Source: SURF-55 sp040755195 (lineage in GTDB: Bacteria; Bacillota; Desulfotomaculia; Desulfotomaculales; Ammonificaceae). Taken from it: a stretch of DNA of 5,764 bases. The position numbers were made by a program, and so were the translations under genes. The notes below the pieces were generated by a model. That model was given only the letters and a program-made list of their open reading frames with translations. It ran no database searches and was not told where the DNA came from. The stretch is taken from positions 1 through 5,764 of the forward strand of contig JBFMBL010000080.1 of assembly GCA_040755195.1 (NCBI GenBank), written 5' to 3'. Positions 1-5,628 of this stretch are shown piece after piece; position 1 is the stretch's first letter; every line of letters starts with the position of its first letter.

Positions 1-322
1 TCCGGTAAAGCGGTTCGGCCTGCGCCGGAGGGGCCGCTTCCGTGAAACTCGGGCGGCGCCCACGGCGGCAATCACCGTAAAGGGTAAACTGGGAAACAAC
101 CAGCACCGTCCCGCCGACGTCCAGCACCGAGCGGTTCAACTTGCCTTCACGGTCTTCGAAAATACGCAGGTTCGCGATTTTGTCGGCGAGGTAACGTGCG
201 TCGGCGGCGGTATCGCTTTTCTTAACTCCCAGCAGCACCACCAGTCCCTGTCCGATACTCGAAAGGGTTTGTCTTTCTATGTACACCGCGCCGTGAGCCA
301 CACGCTGGACAACAGCCCGCAT
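1..322 (-). CDS. dtd: D-aminoacyl-tRNA deacylase (Dtd), N-terminal 107 codons, truncated by the window edge
   Basis: Dtd hydrolyses the ester bond of D-aminoacyl-tRNAs (and of glycine wrongly loaded on tRNA-Ala) in the cytoplasm, freeing the tRNA and keeping D-residues out of proteins. The visible part follows the family from its first residue: it opens MRAVVQRV, has GLVVLLGV near residues 26-33, the LADKIANLRIFED segment at 45-57, DVGG at 68-71, the active-site block SQFTLYGD at 77-84 and RRGRRPSF at 86-93. The family is about 145-150 residues long, so roughly 40 residues are missing, including the second signature (the Gly-Pro motif that reads the chirality of the substrate). The ATG at 322 is chosen because the homology begins there and a GGGGTGAGGG purine tract lies 7 nt upstream. 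It is the third gene of the recJ-rel-dtd cluster, and dtd directly after rel is the usual Bacillota order. No separate promoter is apparent in the repeat-filled gap before it, so read-through from rel is likely. Confidence 0.95.
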   Translation of the reverse strand, partial: MRAVVQRVAHGAVYIERQTLSSIGQGLVVLLGVKKSDTAADARYLADKIANLRIFEDREGKLNRSVLDVGGTVLVVSQFTLYGDCRRGRRPSFTEAAPPAQAEPLYR

Positions 323-329
323 CTTTCGT

Positions 330-339
330 CCCTCACCCC
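330..339 (-). promoter_or_regulatory. Ribosome binding site of dtd
   Basis: On the minus strand the tract GGGGTGAGGG ends 7 nt before the dtd ATG. Its GGTGAGG core can pair with the 3' end of 16S rRNA at a normal distance. It supports the start at 322 and lies just outside the heptamer array that fills the rest of the gap. Confidence 0.6.
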
Positions 340-354
340 TTATCTCTTACGGGT

Positions 355-417
355 ACGTTCTGCGTTCTGCGTTCTGCGTTCTGCGTTCTACGTTCTGCGT
401 TCTGCGTTATGCGTTAG
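355..417. repeat. Tandem heptamer array, GCGTTCT family (9 units)
   Basis: Nine consecutive 7-bp units in perfect phase. The + strand reads ACGTTCT, GCGTTCT four times, ACGTTCT, GCGTTCT, GCGTTAT, GCGTTAG, so the consensus is RCGTTMT (AGAACGC on the transcribed strand). The degenerate last two units (GCGTTAT, GCGTTAG) are matched by the end of a second array upstream of recJ at 5373-5400 (ACGTTAT, GCGTTAA). The array lies between rel and dtd and would be part of their joint transcript. The 7-bp period keeps all frames open on one strand and gives short spurious ORFs with an RSAFCVL-type peptide repeat. No function is known to me. Confidence 0.93.
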
Positions 418-423
418 GGCTCA

Positions 424-526
424 TACTGACGTCGGACCTCGGACGTCGGACCTCTGACCTCTGACCTCTGCCCCCTGACCCCTGCTTCGGCCTCGGACGT
501 CGGACGTCGGACCTCGGACGCCGGAC
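424..526. repeat. Tandem heptamer array, GTCGGAC/CTCTGAC family (14 units)
   Basis: On the + strand nine units run from 424 to 486 (TACTGAC, GTCGGAC, CTCGGAC, GTCGGAC, CTCTGAC twice, CTCTGCC, CCCTGAC, CCCTGCT). After a 5-nt interruption at 487-491 come five more from 492 to 526 (CTCGGAC, GTCGGAC twice, CTCGGAC, GCCGGAC). There are at least two subfamilies, one with G and one with T in the centre. The array ends 1 bp from the stop codon of rel (TAA at 528-530), so it begins where coding ends. The unit GTC-N-GAC is an odd-length palindrome. The reverse-complement family lies upstream of recJ at 5295-5364. Confidence 0.92.
511..526 (+). repeat. Left copy of a 16-bp perfect inverted repeat bracketing recJ-rel
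   Basis: ACCTCGGACGCCGGAC on the + strand here is the exact reverse complement of 5295-5310. The match stops at both ends (the bases at 510 and 527 do not fit). The two copies are about 4.8 kb apart, one abutting the stop of rel and the other about 20 bp upstream of the recJ ATG. Both are parts of longer heptamer arrays, so the match may come only from shared unit order. Confidence 0.85.
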
Positions 527-527
527 C

Positions 528-2666
528 TTACACCACCCGCCGCACTTCGAACACATCTTTCACCCGGTTTATCTTCCGGACAAGGTACTCGAGCTGCTCC
601 TTATCACGCAACTGAGCGCTGAACTCGATCGTCGCCATGCGGTCTTTTTTACCCCTGGCGGTTACCCAGGACGCGCTTATCTTCATCTCGGCCAGCACGC
701 CCATCACGTCGCCCAGCAGCCCCGCCCGGTCCATCGCGGAAATCTCCACCCGCACGAAAAACGGGGCGTCGAATTCGGACTCCCACGAGACCTCCACCAG
801 GCGCTCGCTTTCATTCTCGCGCCAGGTTCCTACGTTACGGCAATCGGCCCTGTGTACCGATACTCCTCTTCCCCGCGTCACGTAACCCACGATAGCGTCG
901 CCGGGCACCGGGTTACAGCAATGGGCCAGCCGCGCCAGGAGGTTGTCCTCCCCCCGCACCCGCACCCCCTGCGCGTGGTGCGCCGGACGTGGTCTGGCGG
1001 GTAGCTCAACAGGTACCTCGGACGGCGGCGCAACCTCTTCGCGCAGACGCGCAACCAGAGTTTGCGGGGCCACCACTCCCTGCGCCACCGCCGCGTAGAT
1101 GTCCTCAAGGGTATGAATATTGAAGCGCCGCCCTTGTTCAAGAAATTTTTCGCTCTTCAGCGCTTCAAATTCCAGACCCTGCTTCCGCGCTTCCTTTTCC
1201 AGCGCTTCGTATCCGCGCTGGACCGCCTCTTCCCGCCACTCGCGTTTGAACCACTGGCGAAGCTTGTTGCGCGCCTGTGAACTTCTAATCACCAGGAGCC
1301 AGTCGCGGCTCGGGTTCGGCTGTTTGGCGGTTATGATTTCGACGATATCGCCGGTCTGCAGCTTGTAATCGAGCGGCGCCAGTTTCCCGTTGATCTTTGC
1401 GCCTTTATAACGGTGTCCCACATCTGTATGAATCCGGTAGGCGAAATCGAGCGGCACCGCACCCGCCGGAAGCTCCACCACGTCCCCTTTGGGTGTGAAT
1501 ACAAAAACTACGTCCGAAAAAACATCTATTTTCAGCCCGGCCATGAAATCGCGCGCATCCCGCATCTCATGCACCCATTCGAGGAGTTCGCGGAGCCACG
1601 CGAATTTCGCCTCCATCTCCTCGTTGCGCTGCTTCCCTTCCTTGTACCGCCAATGCGCGGCGATGCCGTACTCGGCTGTCCGGTGCATATCCCAGGTGCG
1701 GATCTGGATTTCGAGCGGCTCACCCTGCGGGCCGACAACGGTGGTATGCAGCGACTGGTACATGTTTTCCTTGGGCATGGCGATATAGTCCTTGAACCGT
1801 CCGGGAACAGGCTTCCACAGGGTATGCACCACGCCTAAAACGGCGTAACAATCACGGATGGAATCGACAAGCACCCGCAGGCCGGTAACGTCGTAAATCT
1901 CGCTGTATTCCTTCCTCTGGTCCTGCATTTTGCGGTGGATGCCGTAAAGGTTTTTGGGGCGGCCCTGGAGCTCGGCGCTGATGCCGGTCTCCTTCAAACG
2001 CTCCCTCAATACGTCGATAACCTGCCGGATGTGCTCTTCGCGCGCGGCACGGGTCTGAGTAAACTGGTCCGCTACGTATCTGTATGCCTGGGGCTCAAGA
2101 TACCGGAAAGCCAGATCCTCGAGCTCCCACTTCAGCTTGCTGATTCCCAGGCGATGAGCAAGGGGGGTGAAGATTTCAAGGGTTTCACGGGCAATAGCCC
2201 GCCGTTTTTCGGGGGTGTGGTACTCGAGTGTTCGCAGGTTGTGAAGCCGGTCGGCCAGCTTTATCAGGATAACCCTGATGTCCTTGGCCATCGCCAGGAA
2301 CATCTTGCGGAGGTTTTCGGCCTGCTGTTCTTCCTTCGAGCGAAATTCGAGCCGTGAAAGCTTGGTTACACCGTCAACCAGCGCCGCTATCTCCGGCCCG
2401 AACTTCTCTTCGATAACTTTGAGGTCCACTCCGGTATCTTCCACCACGTCGTGGAGGAGCCCGGCAACAATGGTTTCCGTATCGAGTTCAAGTTCGCCCA
2501 GGATTTCCGCGACTGCCACCGGGTGAACGATATAGGGTTCGCCGGAATAGCGTTTTTGATCCTTGTGGAGCTCGACCGCAAACGAATAAGCCTTCTTCAG
2601 AAGCTCCTGATCTATGTTCGGGTTTCGTGATTTAAGTCGACAAACACGTTCCTCATAATGTTCCAT
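528..2666 (-). CDS. rel: Bifunctional (p)ppGpp synthetase/hydrolase, RelA/SpoT family (Rel)
   Basis: Rel makes (p)ppGpp from ATP and GDP/GTP when uncharged tRNA sits on the ribosome, and degrades it with its hydrolase domain, so it controls the stringent response. From the ATG at 2666 the protein has 712 residues, close to the 734 of B. subtilis RelA. The HD hydrolase domain looks intact: H48, HDVVED at 72-77 and LADRLHN at 137-143. The synthetase domain has RFKDYIA at 290-296, YQSLHTT at 303-309 and LEIQIRT at 318-324. The RxKD form of this motif marks bifunctional enzymes, whereas synthetase-only RelA proteins have ExDD. A TGS domain follows at about 380-446 (H413 is the expected tRNA 3'-end contact), then a helical region, the CC/zinc-finger domain (C583, C584, H605, C609) and a C-terminal ACT domain from about 636. 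A GTG at 2678 would add four residues, but no Shine-Dalgarno precedes it; the ATG has GGTGGT just upstream. The start overlaps the end of recJ by 14 bp, suggesting translational coupling. The gene ends in TAA next to a heptamer array. Confidence 0.97.
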   Translation of the reverse strand: MEHYEERVCRLKSRNPNIDQELLKKAYSFAVELHKDQKRYSGEPYIVHPVAVAEILGELELDTETIVAGLLHDVVEDTGVDLKVIEEKFGPEIAALVDGVTKLSRLEFRSKEEQQAENLRKMFLAMAKDIRVILIKLADRLHNLRTLEYHTPEKRRAIARETLEIFTPLAHRLGISKLKWELEDLAFRYLEPQAYRYVADQFTQTRAAREEHIRQVIDVLRERLKETGISAELQGRPKNLYGIHRKMQDQRKEYSEIYDVTGLRVLVDSIRDCYAVLGVVHTLWKPVPGRFKDYIAMPKENMYQSLHTTVVGPQGEPLEIQIRTWDMHRTAEYGIAAHWRYKEGKQRNEEMEAKFAWLRELLEWVHEMRDARDFMAGLKIDVFSDVVFVFTPKGDVVELPAGAVPLDFAYRIHTDVGHRYKGAKINGKLAPLDYKLQTGDIVEIITAKQPNPSRDWLLVIRSSQARNKLRQWFKREWREEAVQRGYEALEKEARKQGLEFEALKSEKFLEQGRRFNIHTLEDIYAAVAQGVVAPQTLVARLREEVAPPSEVPVELPARPRPAHHAQGVRVRGEDNLLARLAHCCNPVPGDAIVGYVTRGRGVSVHRADCRNVGTWRENESERLVEVSWESEFDAPFFVRVEISAMDRAGLLGDVMGVLAEMKISASWVTARGKKDRMATIEFSAQLRDKEQLEYLVRKINRVKDVFEVRRVV

Positions 2667-5274
2667 CGGTACCACCACGGCTAATTATACCACATCTGAA
2701 ATAATCTTTAAGCACCTCAGCCGGGGTTGTAAGGAAATGTTGCTGGCAGGAAAGCATTTCCCGTTTGAAGGCATACTGTTGTCTGAATGTGGGCGCCGAA
2801 GGAAGGAACCGTTTTTCTTTTGCCGCCTGAACCCGGACGTTGAACCCGCCGGCCACGGGGGTGTACTCAAGAATTTCAAGCTCGCTCAAAACCCTCAAGA
2901 CGTTTTCAACCGCCTTACGGCCGGCGCCGGGCACGCCGCAGCTTCTTAACACTCCTATCGCCTCCGGCAGCAGGACTGTCGTTCTCTTGTGCCCGGCGTG
3001 ACGCTGCAGGTACTGGTAAAATCCCAGCAAAACCCGCCTTGGCGGAGCAAGCGCGTAAAGGCGCTGCCGCGCGGCCTCCCTGTCCCGCCGCCCGTACAGC
3101 AGTGTAAGACTCCGGCCGCCGCAGCTTCCCAGCCACTCCCACTGTTGCCAGGTGTGCATCAGATCAAATACAACCACGTCTTTCTCTTCTGCAAACCTTC
3201 CCGCGAGCGCAGGTGTGGTTACCAAAACATCGACTTCCCCCGCCGCAGCCAGCTCGCCCAAGGTACGCCGTTCTTCCAGCACCCCGCTGTGAAAAACCGC
3301 GACGCGGTGCGCCTTTTCCGGAAAAGCAAGCCTGACCCGCGAGGCCACCTCGAACGCCACTGCCGGTGTCGACACCACAACCGCAGCGCTTTTCTTTAAT
3401 ATTATCCTCCGCAGCACCGCCCACCGGTCGGGATGCTCACGCAGGTCCACAAGCATCTCCCGCGCGCTGCCTTGTGCCGGTTTATCCTTTTGTTTTATGG
3501 TTATTTCTTCGGGAAGGTAGAGGTCGGTCAGTTGATTGATGTAAAACAAGTTCTTTTTCAACAGGCGTTTCCAGGATCCCGCCCGCTCCATACCGGCACT
3601 CCGGTCCCTGACCGGCACGCGAAAGTCATCTATCTTCAGCTCGACCCGCCCGGTCATTTCATTAATGATCGGCCGGAAGGCGACATCCAGAACACGCGGC
3701 GGCGGACCGTCACCTGCCAGGCCGAAACCTATCGCGTCAATCCGAAAACCACCCTGGCGCAGCCGCAGCTTCAGGTGGTTCCCGTTTTGACCGACCGGAC
3801 GCGCATCCTCGACCTCGAGACCGTAAGAAACAAGACGGGGCGCAGGGTTGCCGCACCCGTGCGGCTCGAGGAGGTCGAGCTCCGTTACCAGCTCCGGGCT
3901 GATATCCGCCAGTCCCACGTCCGCATCAAACTCGAATGACGTGGGTTCCGGCGGCTCGTCCCGCAGCGCATAGTCCTCGAGGGCGCCTTTAAGACCCATT
4001 ACTGCGTCGCGGTCGATGCTGAACCCCCCCGCTCCGGTGTGTCCCCCGTATTCCAAAAGAAAAGGTGCGGCATGCCGGAGCGCCTTATATACGTCAAACC
4101 CCGGCGTTCCCCGGCCCGACCCGCGCCCTTTCTCGCCGTTTAGGGCAACAACAAAAACCGGGCGTTTGTAACGGTCAAGCAGCCGGTTTGCCACAAGGCC
4201 GGTCAACCCGGGCAGCCACCCCTCCCCTGCCATCACGATAACCTTCTTTTCCAACTCCGCCGGCTGCCCGTCCAGCATGGCAAGGGCCTCCGCCAGCATC
4301 AACGCCTCAAGCCGCTGCCGTTCCTGGTTGAGGGACACAAGCTGCGCCGCTTTTTCCGCCGCGTCGTCCTCTCCGCTGAGCAATAACTCCAAAGCCGCAT
4401 GCGGGTTGCCGACCCGGCCCGCGGCGTTGATTCGCGGCGCCAGAAACATGGAGATGGACCGCCCCGTGACCGTCCTTTCCGCGCCGGCGGATTGCAGAAG
4501 GGCCCCGACGCCGGGCCGGGGCGCAACATTTATCCTTTCCAACCCGGCCCTGACGAGAACCCGGTTCTCCCCCGTCAGCGGCACCACATCGGCAACGGTG
4601 CCGATTGCCACAAGGTCCAGCAAATCCGTTACATCGCTGCCGGTTCCCGCCAGAAGCGCGGTCGCAAGTTTGTAAGCCACCCCTACCCCGGCCAGGTCTT
4701 TGTACGGGTACGGGCAGTCCGCCTGTTTCGGGTTAACCACCGCCACGGCCTCGGGCAGTTGAGGGCCGGGCTGGTGATGATCGGTGACGATAAGATCAAT
4801 CCCGAACTCGCGGCATAAAGCGGCCTCTTCGCAGGCGTTTATCCCGCAGTCCACCGTAATAAGCAGGCCCACACCCTCTTCCCGTGCCTGCCGGAGCATC
4901 GCGCTTTTAAGACCGTACCCTTCTTCCCTGCTCGGGAGGTGGCACGCCGGGCGCACACCAAGCTTTTCGAGGGTCAAAAACAAAAGCGCGGTGGCTGTTA
5001 CTCCATCCGCGTCGTAATCGCCGTAAACAAGGATGCGCTCGTGTCTTTCGACCGCCTGCACGATCCGTGCAACGGCTTTATCGATATCCTTTAAAAACAG
5101 AGGGGACGGCAGCGCCGCCACCTCGCCCGTTAAAAATTCGGCCGCTTCGCGCAGCGACCAGACACCTCTATTGACAAGGAGCCTTGCCGTGATATCGCTT
5201 ATCCCCAGTTCCCGTTTGAAAAGCGCCTGCAAGAAAGGTTCCTCAGGCGCCACGCGCCAGGTTTCCCCCGACAT
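2653..5274 (-). CDS. recJ: Single-stranded-DNA-specific 5'-3' exonuclease RecJ, long Bacillota form
   Basis: RecJ degrades single-stranded DNA 5' to 3' in RecF-pathway recombination, mismatch repair and replication restart. Numbering from the ATG at 5274 (873 residues), the DHH phosphoesterase core has GDYDADGVTAT at 85-95, VDCG at 141-144, TDHHQ at 164-168 and AIGTVADVVPL at 223-233, which supply the metal-binding Asp and His residues. The DHHA1 domain has GRGSGRG at 383-389 and GGHTGAGGF at 410-418. An OB-fold domain follows at about 445-552. The remaining 310 residues are a C-terminal extension of the type found in Bacillota RecJ. Its middle part (about 630-760) resembles a degenerate helicase C-terminal lobe and is followed by a possible winged helix (about 765-810). 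An in-frame TTG at 5292 would add six residues and lacks a Shine-Dalgarno; the ATG has GGGGGG 6 nt upstream. Two promoter candidates precede the gene. It overlaps rel, with no apt between them as there is in B. subtilis. Confidence 0.96.
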   Translation of the reverse strand: MSGETWRVAPEEPFLQALFKRELGISDITARLLVNRGVWSLREAAEFLTGEVAALPSPLFLKDIDKAVARIVQAVERHERILVYGDYDADGVTATALLFLTLEKLGVRPACHLPSREEGYGLKSAMLRQAREEGVGLLITVDCGINACEEAALCREFGIDLIVTDHHQPGPQLPEAVAVVNPKQADCPYPYKDLAGVGVAYKLATALLAGTGSDVTDLLDLVAIGTVADVVPLTGENRVLVRAGLERINVAPRPGVGALLQSAGAERTVTGRSISMFLAPRINAAGRVGNPHAALELLLSGEDDAAEKAAQLVSLNQERQRLEALMLAEALAMLDGQPAELEKKVIVMAGEGWLPGLTGLVANRLLDRYKRPVFVVALNGEKGRGSGRGTPGFDVYKALRHAAPFLLEYGGHTGAGGFSIDRDAVMGLKGALEDYALRDEPPEPTSFEFDADVGLADISPELVTELDLLEPHGCGNPAPRLVSYGLEVEDARPVGQNGNHLKLRLRQGGFRIDAIGFGLAGDGPPPRVLDVAFRPIINEMTGRVELKIDDFRVPVRDRSAGMERAGSWKRLLKKNLFYINQLTDLYLPEEITIKQKDKPAQGSAREMLVDLREHPDRWAVLRRIILKKSAAVVVSTPAVAFEVASRVRLAFPEKAHRVAVFHSGVLEERRTLGELAAAGEVDVLVTTPALAGRFAEEKDVVVFDLMHTWQQWEWLGSCGGRSLTLLYGRRDREAARQRLYALAPPRRVLLGFYQYLQRHAGHKRTTVLLPEAIGVLRSCGVPGAGRKAVENVLRVLSELEILEYTPVAGGFNVRVQAAKEKRFLPSAPTFRQQYAFKREMLSCQQHFLTTPAEVLKDYFRCGIISRGGTDGTL
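2671..2676 (-). promoter_or_regulatory. Weak ribosome binding site of rel, inside recJ
   Basis: GGTGGT on the minus strand lies 4 nt before the rel ATG at 2666, with its GGTG part at a 6-nt spacing. It is a modest match to the anti-Shine-Dalgarno sequence. It favours the ATG over the GTG at 2678, which has only the AT-rich promoter-like sequence upstream. Translation of rel may depend in part on ribosomes finishing recJ at 2653-2655. Confidence 0.4.
2684..2711 (-). promoter_or_regulatory. Candidate internal promoter for rel within the 3' end of recJ
   Basis: The minus strand carries a perfect TATAAT (2684-2689) preceded by TGG, which makes it an extended -10 element. A weak -35-like TTAAAG (2706-2711) sits upstream with a 16-bp spacer. 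Transcription would start near 2677, giving rel a leader of only about 10 nt before its ATG at 2666. It lies in recJ codons and is AT-rich compared with its surroundings. A TATAAT can occur by chance, but the extended form and its position directly before rel make the site plausible. Confidence 0.45.
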
Positions 5275-5280
5275 GGTTCG

Positions 5281-5286
5281 CCCCCC
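5281..5286 (-). promoter_or_regulatory. Ribosome binding site of recJ
   Basis: A run of six G on the minus strand stands 6 nt before the ATG at 5274. It is not a textbook Shine-Dalgarno (it lacks the A of AGGAGG), but it is the only purine tract near either possible start. It favours the ATG over the upstream TTG at 5292. Confidence 0.5.
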
Positions 5287-5294
5287 GATCAATA

Positions 5295-5310
5295 GTCCGG
5301 CGTCCGAGGT
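5295..5310 (-). repeat. Right copy of the 16-bp perfect inverted repeat bracketing recJ-rel
   Basis: The minus strand here equals the + strand at 511-526 over 16 bp. The copy is the recJ-proximal end of the local heptamer array and covers its first two units plus two bases of the third. The two copies face each other across recJ-rel. Confidence 0.85.
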
Positions 5311-5364
5311 TCAACGTCCGGCGTCCGACGTCCGACGTGCAACGTGCAACGTCCGGCGTCCGAC
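5295..5364. repeat. Tandem heptamer array, GTCCGAC family (10 units), upstream of recJ
   Basis: Ten consecutive 7-bp units in perfect phase on the + strand: GTCCGGC, GTCCGAG, GTTCAAC, GTCCGGC, GTCCGAC twice, GTGCAAC twice, GTCCGGC, GTCCGAC. The central base is C in most units, so this is the reverse-complement family of the array between rel and dtd (424-526). On the transcribed strand it reads GTCGGAC and would lie in the recJ 5' untranslated leader, ending about 20 nt before the ATG. Three units are variant hybrids (GTTCAAC, GTGCAAC). Confidence 0.93.
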
Positions 5365-5372
5365 GCCGAAAA

Positions 5373-5400
5373 GCGTTCTGCGTTCTACGTTATGCGTTAA
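5373..5400. repeat. Short tandem heptamer array, GCGTTCT family (4 units), upstream of recJ
   Basis: Four phased units on the + strand: GCGTTCT twice, ACGTTAT, GCGTTAA. The last three correspond to the end of the rel-dtd array (397-417) in the same orientation, with one mismatch over 20 bp (397-416 against 5380-5399). An 8-nt joint (5365-5372, GCCGAAAA) separates it from the GTCCGAC array. It ends 6 bp short of a TATAAT element on the minus strand, so a transcript from there would begin with this array. Confidence 0.9.
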
Positions 5401-5406
5401 AGCCTT

Positions 5407-5430
5407 ATTATAGGGGCTCTAACTTCCGGC
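5407..5430 (-). promoter_or_regulatory. Candidate proximal promoter for recJ
   Basis: The minus strand has a perfect TATAAT (5407-5412). The only -35-like sequence is TTACAA, about 18 bp further upstream, and it matches TTGACA poorly. Transcription would begin near 5400, at the edge of the heptamer block, giving recJ a leader of about 125 nt made largely of repeats. I rate it below the distal candidate because of its weak -35. Confidence 0.4.
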
Positions 5431-5518
5431 TTGTAACTTCTCTTTCCGGAAAAAGGACGGAAGACTCCAGGACTTCGAAACCGCCTAATTCTCTTCGCAA
5501 CCCGTAACTTTATTAATT

Positions 5519-5547
5519 ATGATAGCACAGCGCCCCAGGCACGACAA
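5519..5547 (-). promoter_or_regulatory. Candidate main sigma-A-type promoter for the recJ-rel-dtd unit
   Basis: On the minus strand TTGTCG (5542-5547) and TATCAT (5519-5524) are separated by exactly 17 bp. The -35 matches the consensus at 4 of 6 positions and the -10 at 5 of 6. TGC directly before the -10 makes it an extended -10 element. Transcription would start near 5512, giving an untranslated leader of about 240 nt before recJ that contains both heptamer arrays. It lies downstream of the terminator at 5710-5732, as expected for a separate transcription unit. Confidence 0.6.
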
Positions 5548-5602
5548 CAGACAGCGATACAAGAACAAAAGGCAGGCAAAACCCACCCTACTACAATCTA
5601 AC

Positions 5603-5628
5603 CGCCAAGACGCCAAGAACGCCAAAGA
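5603..5628. repeat. CGCCAAGA-type short tandem repeat (3 units)
   Basis: Three successive units on the + strand: CGCCAAGA, CGCCAAGAA, CGCCAAAGA, preceded by AAC. This is a different repeat family from the heptamers near recJ. From memory, very similar strings (CTTGGCG repeats read from the other strand) are scattered in intergenic DNA of many unrelated environmental bacteria; I cannot verify that here. It lies in AT-rich DNA, upstream of both recJ promoter candidates and downstream of the terminator. Confidence 0.75.

Noticed and set aside
269..457. 62-codon + strand ORF with an RSAFCVL-type peptide repeat
   Set aside because: It runs antisense into dtd and then through the GCGTTCT array. 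The peptide repeat is only the 7-bp DNA repeat read in three frames (21-bp period). It has no family resemblance and no ribosome site.
355..526. CRISPR array
   Set aside because: The units are 7 bp with no spacers between them, and no cas genes are present. These are simple tandem repeats.
323..527. Terminator between rel and dtd
   Set aside because: No GC stem followed by a T-run is seen on the minus strand. Self-pairing of the palindromic heptamers is possible, but without a U tract it is not an intrinsic terminator.
1413..1838. 141-codon + strand ORF antisense to rel
   Set aside because: It is a shadow of the GC-rich rel coding strand, with no domain and no ribosome site. rel is unmistakable on the other strand. 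The same holds for the other + strand ORFs inside rel.
2667..2678. GTG at 2678 as the rel start
   Set aside because: It adds only four residues, has no Shine-Dalgarno, and would coincide with the presumed start of transcription of the internal promoter. The ATG at 2666 is better supported, though the GTG cannot be excluded for the long transcript.
3433..3939. 168-codon + strand ORF antisense to recJ
   Set aside because: It lies wholly within recJ, has no recognisable motif, and its length is ordinary for antisense frames in GC-rich genes.
5295..5400. Iterons of a replication origin
   Set aside because: The units are tandem and short, with no DnaA-box pattern, no adjacent AT-rich unwinding element within the array and no initiator gene. 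The setting is a chromosomal housekeeping cluster.
5033..5413. 126-codon + strand ORF running from recJ into the upstream repeats
   Set aside because: It begins antisense to recJ and its tail is the translation of the heptamer arrays (RRPASDVRRATCNVRRP type). There is no independent evidence for a protein.
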